DNA from: Tenacibaculum tangerinum
GTDB lineage: Bacteria; Bacteroidota; Bacteroidia; Flavobacteriales; Flavobacteriaceae
Assembly: GCF_029853675.1 (NCBI RefSeq)
Contig: NZ_CP122539.1
Location: 124,001-188,000, forward strand
Reading direction: 5' to 3'
DNA: 64,000 nt
Both the position numbers and the translations under genes were made by a program. The notes under the pieces were generated by a model. It worked only from the letters and a program-made list of their open reading frames with translations, had not been told where the DNA came from and searched no databases. Below, piece by piece: positions 44,830-53,400 of the stretch; positions within the stretch are counted from its first letter, which is position 1, and every line of letters begins with the position of its first letter.

Positions 44830-45522
44830 ATGAAAGCATTGGTACACAAACCTAGGAATGAAATAGTACTCACTAACGCAAGAGTGGTTCAAAAAAAGAC
44901 CTCACAAGGAATGGTTTTAGAAGATAATAGACATACTTCTTTGAAAATAGCACAATTAAACTCAGATGATAGTGACGAAGAATACAAACCACCAGGACAT
45001 GGTAAACAAAAAAGATTTTCTTTTCGAACAGGATTGGCTGAAAAAGTAATAAAAAAAACAGCCCATAGGAGAAAACATTATCATAAAAAGAAATACAAAT
45101 CCGTATATACCTGCCCTGCCTGTAGAAGACCTTTAGGTTTTGTAAAAAAAGGAATTAGTAAGTTAAATCTAACAAAGTTCTCTTACACAAGTAAACATGG
45201 AAATTTAAAAAGTCAAAGAGCATTAACCTTAGATCATTACCCACCATGGGCAGGAAGACTTCGCAAGTTAGAAAGTAGAAAAGCAACAGATGAAGAAATG
45301 AAAGACGATTATAACGATGTAAACAGATTGCGTGCTTTGTGTAAAAAGTGTAACGAAAGTCATCAATATGAAAGTAAGAAACATATAGATTATGAGAGTG
45401 ATGAAGACGAGGAAGGATACATGACCGATAGTGATGAATCAGAGAATAAAGGAGAATACAGTCCTTTCCGATATAAAAAAGACGATGATGATGACATGGG
45501 CGGGGATGGAATTACAGCATAA
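44830..45522 (+). CDS. Putative eCIS cargo: tagged HNH-type nuclease
   Basis: A 230-residue protein. Residues 26-34 carry the shared cargo motif Q-G-M-V-L-E-D-N-R. From 95 on there is a zinc-ribbon HNH arrangement: C95-P-A-C98, L-D-H-Y-P-P-W (D135, H136), N165, then C171-K-K-C174 and H178. This is the layout of HNH/endonuclease VII-type nuclease toxins. The basic middle (residues 60-92) could bind nucleic acid. The C-terminal 40 residues are strongly acidic (D/E-rich), perhaps holding the nuclease inactive. It begins one base after the ATPase stop. Target and activity are inferred. Confidence 0.72.
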   Translation: MKALVHKPRNEIVLTNARVVQKKTSQGMVLEDNRHTSLKIAQLNSDDSDEEYKPPGHGKQKRFSFRTGLAEKVIKKTAHRRKHYHKKKYKSVYTCPACRRPLGFVKKGISKLNLTKFSYTSKHGNLKSQRALTLDHYPPWAGRLRKLESRKATDEEMKDDYNDVNRLRALCKKCNESHQYESKKHIDYESDEDEEGYMTDSDESENKGEYSPFRYKKDDDDDMGGDGITA

Positions 45523-45533
45523 CAACTAATCAA

Positions 45534-46037
45534 ATGACCATAGATTCAATACTCAGCAAGAAACAGGAACATGCCTTTCTTCTATACCTTAAGTTGTGGA
45601 GGAAAGAAATACCCGTTGCCTGTAGAAATGTAATCATTGCAGAAGCGTTAAACCATTGTGTGTACTATGAAAATATGATGATTAAAGGGTATTGGTTGAG
45701 AGATAAAAAACTATATCTGATAATTCATACAGAAGCACAAAACGTAGAGGAGTTATTAGAAGTTTTTGCCAAACAAGTATTGAGAGGAATCCATCAATAC
45801 AATCAGCAAAAAGAAAAGTATACAGGCATGGTAAAAAAAGCGAATGTAGGTAACGAGTTGTTCCTCAAATTTCCGTTGAACGATGTTGTCCTACAAAAGT
45901 TACTTACAGGAAAAAAAATAGCGCAAGTGTATACCCAGTATGTAGTAAAAATCACAAATCAAATGAACCAGAGTAACTATTGCTCTGTGGTAGATTATTC
46001 AGGAGCCCTAGGGCCTGTAAAAGTAACGATAGATTAA
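45534..46037 (+). CDS. Protein of unknown function between cargo genes (possible immunity or adaptor)
   Basis: A 167-residue protein without the D-N-R tag or a signal peptide. Residues 36-80 (I-I-A-E-A-L, G-Y-W-L-R-D-K-K-L-Y-L-I-I-H) recall the strand-helix core of Y1/IS200-like transposase domains, but the H-x-H motif and a catalytic tyrosine context are missing. Being untagged and 11 bases downstream of the HNH nuclease gene, it could be that toxin's immunity protein or a loading chaperone. None of this is proven by sequence. Confidence 0.55.
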   Translation: MTIDSILSKKQEHAFLLYLKLWRKEIPVACRNVIIAEALNHCVYYENMMIKGYWLRDKKLYLIIHTEAQNVEELLEVFAKQVLRGIHQYNQQKEKYTGMVKKANVGNELFLKFPLNDVVLQKLLTGKKIAQVYTQYVVKITNQMNQSNYCSVVDYSGALGPVKVTID

Positions 46038-46053
46038 TTTAAAAATAAAACGT

Positions 46054-46479
46054 ATGGAGTACCAAAAGAAAAAACCGCAACCTACCCAAACGTCCATACA
46101 AAAGGTGGCGAACAATGCACAGGCATTGAAAGACAATCGTACACAAAGCACGATTCAAAAGAAAGCTAACAATACAGGCTTACCTGACAATTTAAAATCA
46201 GGAATAGAAAATATATCCGGTTATTCTATGGATGATGTAAAAGTACATTACAATTCTAGCAAACCAGCACAACTCAATGCACATGCCTATGCCCAAGGGA
46301 CGGATATTCATTTGGGTGTTGGACAAGAAAAACACTTGCCTCACGAAGCATGGCATGTGGTACAGCAAAAACAAGGTAGAGTACAACCTACTACTTCAGT
46401 AAATGGAGCAAAAATAAATGATAATGTTGGTTTGGAAAAAGAAGCAGATGTAATGGGAGCAAAGGCATTGTCGAAGTAA
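46054..46479 (+). CDS. Minimal DUF4157 protein with cargo tag
   Basis: A 141-residue protein. An N-terminal tag region (A-L-K-D-N-R at 24-29, Q-K-K at 35-37) is followed by a complete DUF4157 domain: G-Y-S-M-D-D-V-K-V-H-Y, A-Y-A-Q-G-T-D-I-H, L-P-H-E-A-W-H (H97, E98, H101) and L-E-K-E-A-D. The HExxH and later E-A-D are expected zinc ligands and catalytic residues of a metallopeptidase. DUF4157 is the domain most often linked to eCIS cargo; here it stands alone, with no further toxin domain. It may be a protease effector or a cargo-maturation enzyme. Confidence 0.85.
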   Translation: MEYQKKKPQPTQTSIQKVANNAQALKDNRTQSTIQKKANNTGLPDNLKSGIENISGYSMDDVKVHYNSSKPAQLNAHAYAQGTDIHLGVGQEKHLPHEAWHVVQQKQGRVQPTTSVNGAKINDNVGLEKEADVMGAKALSK

Positions 46480-46528
46480 CTTGATACAATACATCTTAAT
46501 AAATCATAAATCGTAATTCACACAAGAT

Positions 46529-46855
46529 ATGTACACATCAAAAAACACACCTAAAGCGCATAAAAATCGACCTGTTACTCAACGGAAAAGCGAGAGTAAA
46601 CAAGGTATGGAACTAGAGGATAATAGAAGAGAAACAACTACACAAAGAAAAGTTAATAATTCAGTTAGTCAAAACGTTGTACAATTTGGAGGAGGAAGTC
46701 ATTATTGGAGAAGGCAGAATGGAGGGCCATGGATATATAGTGGAAAAATGGGGAATCATAAAACCGCAACAAAATGGCATATAGCTAGAGGCTATACAAA
46801 TGGTAAAGGATGGCAATTTAGTCAAGGAGGTAAAAAAAATCCACCAGGAACATAG
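46529..46855 (+). CDS. Small putative eCIS cargo with shared N-terminal tag
   Basis: A 108-residue protein. The first 50 residues are the tag: M-Y-T start, then Q-G-M-E-L-E-D-N-R (25-33) and T-Q-R-K. The C-terminal 55 residues begin V-V-Q-F-G-G-G and are rich in Gly, Trp, His and Lys (H-Y-W-R-R, N-H-K-T-A-T-K-W-H), suggesting a small basic toxin or nucleic-acid-binding domain. No cysteine, signal peptide or known motif. I do not recognise the C-terminal domain. Confidence 0.65.
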   Translation: MYTSKNTPKAHKNRPVTQRKSESKQGMELEDNRRETTTQRKVNNSVSQNVVQFGGGSHYWRRQNGGPWIYSGKMGNHKTATKWHIARGYTNGKGWQFSQGGKKNPPGT

Positions 46856-46895
46856 AAATAGAAAATAAAAAGTAAATCAATCAAAAACGCAATAT

Positions 46896-47846
46896 ATGTA
46901 CACCCAACAAGCCAAACCAAAAGAACATCAAAGCCAGTCGTGCGCTGATGCTGTTGCTCAAAAAATGAGTGTTAGAGAGAAGGGTATTGAGTTGGTGGAT
47001 AATAGGGGTAAATCGATTGTGCAAAATAAACTCAAGGAGCACCCTAATAAAACCACCTTGGTGAATCCAGTAACACAATTAATGTTTAAAGGATTTAAAG
47101 CAAGTATTTTTGGAAATGAAGTACCAGAGGGTGTTGAAGAATATAAAGTTTTAGGAGGAGGATATGGAGTTGGTTATAAAAAATCAAATCAAACCGTTTA
47201 TTTATATGGCTCCAATGGAATTATAGCGCATGTTAACATTCAAACACATGGAGAAGATTCTAATATTTCTCTTCATACAGGAACAGATTCAGGTACTGAA
47301 GGAGGTCAAGGACACATGACTGCCATGTTTCCTGTGGCTTTAAAAGTTGTAGCTAGATATTTTGGAGATTACCCAGGTATTGATATGGCTCCTGCTTTAG
47401 GGGCAGCCACTAAAGGACTCATTAGTCAGTTAGCTCGATTACGCCAACAGGTAGAACCACCAACACCAAGAAAGAGGTTTGGAGATTCAAGAATGTTTAT
47501 GGCAAGTAGATTTATTAGTCTTTCAGATGAACTTAGAGAGAGGAGAAAAAGAAAAGAAGAATCAGGAAAAAAACAACGTCCCGAAGCACAAGAATGGGAT
47601 GCAGAGACGATGATGGAAACAGCTCATGAATTAAATGCGTTAAGAGAAATGGAAGCTGCAAATCCATTAGGGATTGACATTGTAGGGTTAAATGGAAAGT
47701 TTAATGAACGATTGGTAGGTAAAAATTCACCTTATCTTAATGGAGGGGCATTCGCATGGCATGAAAGTTCAACAAAACAGGGGCAAGGGATGCTACAGCT
47801 TAAAATACCAATGGAAGCAGTAAAACTTTTTGCAAAATCTGTATAA
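46896..47846 (+). CDS. Putative eCIS cargo with shared N-terminal tag, unknown payload domain
   Basis: A 316-residue protein. Residues 1-55 are the tag region: M-Y-T, K-P-K-E-H-Q-S-Q-S, A-D-A-V-A-Q-K-M-S, then G-I-E-L-V-D-N-R and Q-N-K. The first 75 bases are nearly the same as those of the next cargo gene. The payload begins about residue 60 (L-M-F-K-G-F) and includes a beta-rich part (60-130), a G-G-Q-G-H-M segment, a helical section with a basic run (R-E-R-R-K-R-K, about 215) and a C-terminal W-H-E-S-S-T-K. No catalytic signature that I can name. Confidence 0.65.
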   Translation: MYTQQAKPKEHQSQSCADAVAQKMSVREKGIELVDNRGKSIVQNKLKEHPNKTTLVNPVTQLMFKGFKASIFGNEVPEGVEEYKVLGGGYGVGYKKSNQTVYLYGSNGIIAHVNIQTHGEDSNISLHTGTDSGTEGGQGHMTAMFPVALKVVARYFGDYPGIDMAPALGAATKGLISQLARLRQQVEPPTPRKRFGDSRMFMASRFISLSDELRERRKRKEESGKKQRPEAQEWDAETMMETAHELNALREMEAANPLGIDIVGLNGKFNERLVGKNSPYLNGGAFAWHESSTKQGQGMLQLKIPMEAVKLFAKSV

Positions 47847-47987
47847 GTGTTTTTGAGCTGTGGTCTTAGTTTTTTATTCTAAAATCAATGGGTTTTTTCT
47901 ATCAAACTCTTGAAATAGAAAGGTGATTGTTCAGAAAACAAGATAAAAAATAGTAGAAAGAATTTATACAGGCCCAAAAACTGAAAT

Positions 47988-49142
47988 ATGTATTATGGAC
48001 AAATAGAAAAACCAAAAGGACATCAAAGCCAGTCGGTCGCTGATGCTGTTACTCAAAAAATGAGTACTACAGGGAACGGTGTTGGGTTGGTAGATAATCG
48101 ACCTGAAGTAGTTAGTCAAAGAAGAATGCAGATACTTTTCAATAATTCTATCGCTCAATCAGTGCAGAAAAAGGGAAGTAATATGCGCAATAAAGATTTG
48201 GATTCACCGATCATTGGAACAAGGGTATCTCAAAGAAAGATTATTGTCAATGATACCGAGGTAAATAAAGATGCAATTCTTGATGATTTGGTATCGAATA
48301 CTGCTGGACGTGTGCATACGTGGCTGACCAGTAATGGAATGACTTCAATATTGAAAAGGAATAGTCAGGATGTAAAAGCAGAAATAACTGCTACAGAATC
48401 GAATTCCAAAGCTAGGAAGTATCTCGAAGCGAATCTTCGTAACCAAATTAATTCTATACTTGCCAAGTACAACTCTGATGATAGAACTTTTGAAGATAAT
48501 AATCACTTTGAGTCTCAGTTGATTCAGGATGTTAAATTGAGCATCTTAAGATTGAATGATATTGTTGGAATTGATCATCACAACGGTCAATTTTCTAGAA
48601 CAGATCAAAGTGGTCGTGGAAAAGCTTTAAGAATCTATCGAACCACTAAACGAGCCGATTGGAATACTTATTTGCAGTCACGTAGCCTTGCAGGACTTCT
48701 TCATGGACACGGAGGCTCATTGGGACAAGCATTAGATTATTTCTATAAATCTAAAAATCCTAATAATAAGAATGCTAGTAATCCATTTTATGATAATGTA
48801 ATCTTTGAACTCAAGTTTACAAAAGACGCTTCAAATGCAATTAACTATGATGAAATTTCTTCGGGAGGAGAAGGAGGAGGCCCAAGATCAGACAAGTTAA
48901 CAGGGAAAAAAGAGCAAAACGATATACTCGGTGAAGCAGATAGTTTCAGTGTGAATTTAGGAGCATGCAGAGATCTTATAGTATCTATGGATCCAGTTGT
49001 TAGACGAGTTGACGAAATGAAGGGAGAGGACACCCAGTATAGTAAAAGGTTGATGGAGCTTGGACTAAAACACGGCCAATATCCTCCTACGAATCTAACT
49101 GAAATGGAAAAAACAGAATTAGAAGGGTTAAGAGGTCTTTAA
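47988..49142 (+). CDS. Putative eCIS cargo with shared N-terminal tag, possible ADP-ribosyltransferase-like payload
   Basis: A 384-residue protein whose first 55 residues repeat the tag of the preceding gene (K-P-K-G-H-Q-S-Q-S, A-D-A-V-T-Q-K-M-S, L-V-D-N-R, Q-R-R). The middle (70-190) is helical. The C-terminal part has L-R-I-Y-R-T-T, then H-G-H-G-G-S-L-G-Q-A-L-D-Y-F and a strand V-I-F-E-L-K-F, a pattern that loosely resembles the R-S-E type ADP-ribosyltransferase fold. A G-E-A-D-S-F-S segment could hold an acidic residue. The fold assignment is tentative; cargo status rests on the tag and position. Confidence 0.6.
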   Translation: MYYGQIEKPKGHQSQSVADAVTQKMSTTGNGVGLVDNRPEVVSQRRMQILFNNSIAQSVQKKGSNMRNKDLDSPIIGTRVSQRKIIVNDTEVNKDAILDDLVSNTAGRVHTWLTSNGMTSILKRNSQDVKAEITATESNSKARKYLEANLRNQINSILAKYNSDDRTFEDNNHFESQLIQDVKLSILRLNDIVGIDHHNGQFSRTDQSGRGKALRIYRTTKRADWNTYLQSRSLAGLLHGHGGSLGQALDYFYKSKNPNNKNASNPFYDNVIFELKFTKDASNAINYDEISSGGEGGGPRSDKLTGKKEQNDILGEADSFSVNLGACRDLIVSMDPVVRRVDEMKGEDTQYSKRLMELGLKHGQYPPTNLTEMEKTELEGLRGL

Positions 49143-49226
49143 GTAAATACAATCATAATTGTGAACAAAACTACAGATAAGGCTGTTAAAAGTATATAAC
49201 AAAACCTAAAATCCATTGAAGGTAAC

Positions 49227-49254
49227 AAAAGGAAAACGGATAGTGATTCCTTTT
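49227..49254 (+). terminator. Possible terminator of the cargo operon
   Basis: AAAAGGAA (49227-49234) pairs with TTCCTTTT (49247-49254) around a 12-base loop; the T-run is short. It lies in the 228-base gap before the GH17 gene, so that gene may have its own promoter. Confidence 0.4.
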
Positions 49255-49370
49255 CTGTTCATAAGAAAAACACCCTTACCGCTTATAGGCACGCTTAAAG
49301 ATGTTTTTATATATGGTTGCTAATAGTGTTCTAACTTTAATAACCGAAAAATTACAAAAACGAACCAATC

Positions 49371-50390
49371 ATGAACAATTCATTATTTAACGGTACAGTA
49401 GGTGTTAACTTCAGCAATACCTTTCAAAGTGCAGCAACACGAGTAAGTGCAACAACCGCAGCAACACAAATAAAAGCAACAGGTGTTAAAACAGTAAAAA
49501 TGTTTACGTACAATCAGGCAGCTTGTATTAGTGCTTTTGCTAAAGAAGGTCTAGAAGTTTTAGTGGATATTCCTAATGGAGATTTACAAGCCTGTGCTAA
49601 TAATGATACAACTACTATTAATACAATTGTAGATGTGTTATCTAATAACGCTAGCTCCATTCCTATGATTTGTGTAGGAAATGAGCCTTTAGGAAGTTGG
49701 TGGAATAATGCCTATGCCTCTTATCTTGTAAAAGCGTTAACAAATATTAAAAGTGCCATTGCAACGAAAGGACTTACTACCAAAGTAACTGTTCCCTTTA
49801 ATTATGCTATTATGGGAAACTCGTATCCGCCTTCTGCAGGAGCTTTTAATCATGGTTTAAAAAACACAATTTTAGATATTTGTGCTATTTTAAAAGCAGA
49901 TAACTCGGTATTTATGGTAAATGTATACCCATTCCTTACTCACAATAGTCAGCCAAATAATATTCCTTTAGACTATTGTTTATTTACCGCAAATAGCAAT
50001 CCTGGAGTTTGGGTTCATGATAATGGTTATACCTACAAAAATATTTTTGACGCCATGTACGATGCTCTATTAGTAGCTCTTGAAAATAATGGCTATGGAA
50101 GTTTACCTATTGTTATTGGAGAAGCAGGATGGCCTGCTTTTGCAACTAAAGCCTATCCTTCTGCCACCGTAGCAAATGCACAAACGTTTAATCAGAACTT
50201 GATTAATCATTGTAAAAGTGGTAACGGAACACCACGGAATCCGAATGTAGAAATCCCTTGTTTTCTCTTTGAAATGTACGATGAAAACTTAAAGCCAACT
50301 AATGCAGGGGCTTTTGAGCAACATTGGGGAGTTTATGGCTACAATACTCAAAGCAAAAACTACCAAGCTAAGTATAGTTTAACATGGTAG
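49371..50390 (+). CDS. Plant-type GH17 beta-1,3-glucanase-like protein without signal peptide
   Basis: A 339-residue TIM-barrel glycosidase. The opening G-V-N-F-S, the V-K-M-F-T-Y strand, V-G-N-E-P with acid/base E105, V-N-V-Y-P-F, G-E-A-G-W-P with nucleophile E251, and the C-terminal F-E-M-Y-D-E-N-L-K-P followed by H-W-G-V-Y all match plant-type family GH17. Such enzymes cut beta-1,3-glucans (laminarin, callose, fungal wall). No signal peptide, lipobox or carbohydrate-binding module, and no sugar-utilisation genes nearby. Its place at the end of the cargo region makes injection by the eCIS possible; it lacks the D-N-R tag, so this is uncertain. Confidence 0.85.
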   Translation: MNNSLFNGTVGVNFSNTFQSAATRVSATTAATQIKATGVKTVKMFTYNQAACISAFAKEGLEVLVDIPNGDLQACANNDTTTINTIVDVLSNNASSIPMICVGNEPLGSWWNNAYASYLVKALTNIKSAIATKGLTTKVTVPFNYAIMGNSYPPSAGAFNHGLKNTILDICAILKADNSVFMVNVYPFLTHNSQPNNIPLDYCLFTANSNPGVWVHDNGYTYKNIFDAMYDALLVALENNGYGSLPIVIGEAGWPAFATKAYPSATVANAQTFNQNLINHCKSGNGTPRNPNVEIPCFLFEMYDENLKPTNAGAFEQHWGVYGYNTQSKNYQAKYSLTW

Positions 50391-50410
50391 GTTCGCTTTA
50401 TAGCTATAAT

Positions 50411-50435
50411 AAGGATAGCGAATTAAACTATCCTT
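50411..50435. terminator. Terminator between GH17 gene and tricorn-like gene
   Basis: AAGGATAG (50411-50418) pairs with CTATCCTT (50428-50435), nine-base loop, followed by five more Ts. It lies between convergent genes and closes the island on the right. Confidence 0.8.
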
Positions 50436-50442
50436 TTTTTAT

Positions 50443-53400
50443 TTAATATCCAGAAGGTCTTTTCCAACGCGTAGGTGGAGCAGGTTCGGGTTTATATATA
50501 AACTCTTTACTTCTTAATAAACGTAACGCTTCTTTAACGGCTATTTCTAGTTGAGGGTCATGACCATTCAATACCGTGCTAGGGTCTTGATGCACTTCAA
50601 TATCAGGAGCAACACCTTCGCCTTCTACAGCCCAATTTCCATCCAAGTCAAAAAAACCACCACGAGGAGCCACCATTCTACCACCGTCGATAAAATTTGG
50701 GGTGTCCCAAGTTCCTACCAAGCCTCCCCAAGTACGAGTTCCTACCAATGGACCAATTTTTCTTTCTTTAAACATATAAGGAAACAAATCACCTCCTGAG
50801 CCAGCACGTTCGTTAATAATCATCACTTTTGGTCCCCAAATACCTGCGATAGGAGTGGTCCATGGTTTTCTTTTATTTGCTTTGCTATTAAAATAGCCAA
50901 AAGGTTTTCTCGATAATATATCAATCATATAATCAGCAGCATTACCACCACCGTTGTTTCTTTCGTCTATAATTACCCCTTTCTTATTTTGCTGAGAAAA
51001 ATAATAACGATTAAAAGATGTAAATCCGTTATATGATGTATTAGGAACATAAACATAAGCCAGTTTACCATCAGATAGTTTATCTACTTTTCTCCTATTT
51101 TCTTCTACCCAGTCGATAGAACGCAAACTTCTTTCACTAAAAACAGGTTTTACTAAAACAATGTTAGCTCCTTTAGGAGTAGGTTTAGAGTTAACTTTAA
51201 TATAAATTTCTCTTCCAGCGGTTTGTTCTAGCACTTTATATGGATTGTCTTTTGAAGTTAATGTAACGCCATTAATTTCTAGTAAATAATCTCCTTCTTT
51301 AACCTCAATACCTGGAAGACCCAGTGGAGCTTTGATACTAGGATTCCAGCGTTCTCCTTTATATATTTTAGAAAATCTGTAGAAGCCGTTTGTCTCTTCA
51401 AAATCACAACCTAATAGTCCAACAGAAACATACTTGGTTTTAGGGGTATCTCCTCCGTAAACATATGAGTGACCAATGGCAACTTCACCACTCATAATAT
51501 CAACTACATAGTTTAAGTCGGTTCTGTGTCGTACGTGGTCAATCCACGGTGCATACCATTCATAGATTTTATTCCATGGAGCACCATGTACATTGTCTAC
51601 ATACAGGAAATCTCTCATGTAACGCCAACCTTCTTTAAAGATTTGATGAGCTTCAGCTTTAGGGTCTACCTTAATTTTTAAGTTTGTTTTTATAGAGCCT
51701 TCAGTCGATTTTGCTGGAGATTTACTACTTACAATGCTCCAGTTTCCTTTACTCGATAATAAAACAGATTCTCTATCTTCTGAAACTGTTATTAAACTGA
51801 CTCCTTTGGAGAATTCAGTAGCCTTTTCTTTAGAAATATCATAGTCATGGATAATTACATTAAGTGTGTTTTGCACAGATTCAGCTATGAACACATGGTT
51901 TTTAGGTGCTTTGTATAAACCTGTATAGTTTTTTGCAGGAAGTTGTAAGGCAATGGCTCGGTTAAAAATTCCATCTTCATCAATAACTACTTTGATTTTA
52001 TTAGTGTCTTTCGATTCTTTCTTATCACTTTTTTTCTTGTTTTTATCTTCCTTATTTGTGTCTTTTTTTTCAGCTTCTTCTTCGTCTGTTTTTGGCAGGT
52101 TAGGAGCTTGGTCTTTGCTATTCAGAACAATAGCATATAAACTACGTGTTACTGATGGGTCGTAAGAACTCATGTCTAACCATCCAGAAGTTAATCCATA
52201 ATTTGTACTAGCCAAAGTGTATAGATACTTTCCAGAAGCATCCCAAACAGGTGAAATAGCATCTGCTAACGGATCTGTGATTTGAACTGTTTTTTGAGTA
52301 CTGATTTGGTATGCATAAATAGACTTAAAATGATTTTCGTTTTGTTTTGCATAAGCAATCCAATCACTATCTGGAGACCACTTAGGATTCATGGTCCTAT
52401 TAGGGTGTGCAAAATTATCTGTAGCTACTTTTTCAGCTTTTTCGGTTTCTAAATTAAGAATCCAAATATTATAATGTGTATCGGTAAATGATAAATACTT
52501 TCCGTTAGGAGACCAGTCGGGCCTGAAATAAAAAGTAGGGGTAGGTATAGTAATGTATGACTTGTTGTCTCCGTTTTGGTCAGCAATTACTACTTGATAT
52601 TCTCCGTTTTTATCAGAAAACCAAGCAATTTTATCGCCTTTTGGAGACCATATAGGATATCTATCTGCAACTCCAGAAGAGTTGGTTACGTTTCTCCAAG
52701 TACCATTTTCTTTTGGAACAGTAAAAATTTCACCTCGGTATTCAAAAATGGCTCTTTTTCCTTTTGGTGAAATATTTGGGTTGGTTAAGTTTCTTCCTTT
52801 TACATTCATCCAACGAGTTCTTGCGTAATTCAAATCACCATGAACTGTTATTGGAATTTGTTTTGTACTTGAGGTTTCAGGATTTAAAAAGTGAATGTAA
52901 CCTCCCTGTTCATAGATAATTCCGTTCGAATTAGCATCGAGGCTTTTTACATCAAATCTTTTGTGAAATGTAAGTTGCTTTTCTTGTTTTGTAGTTAGGT
53001 TATATGACCAGATATTACTGGTGTAATCTCTCTCAGAAATGTAGTAAACAACTCCATTATACCAAACAGGGTCTAAATGTCTTTCTTTATCTTTTTGAGG
53101 AGTTTTTATAAGTTGTTGATTTTGCATATTTAAAATCCAAATTGGCATTGCTTGGCCACCACGATAATTTCTCCATTCTGCATCCCAACTAGTAATGGGA
53201 GTATAGGCAATATAGTTACCGTTTTCAGAAAATTCTCCATAAGCTGCTCTGGGTACTTTTACAGCTTTAGGTAAACCTCCTTCTAATGAAACGGTGTAAA
53301 ATTTACTAGTTTGGGTTGGTTTACCCTCTCTGGATGAACGGAACAGAATTTTGTTGTCAGGTGTCCAGCCCTGCACAAAATCATCACTGGGATGATAAGT

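Noticed and set aside
20434..50390. Prophage or type VI secretion system
   Set aside because: There are no capsid, portal, terminase or integrase genes, and no TssJLM or ClpV; the AAA+ ATPase, tape measure, LysM hub and DUF5908 gene are those of an eCIS.
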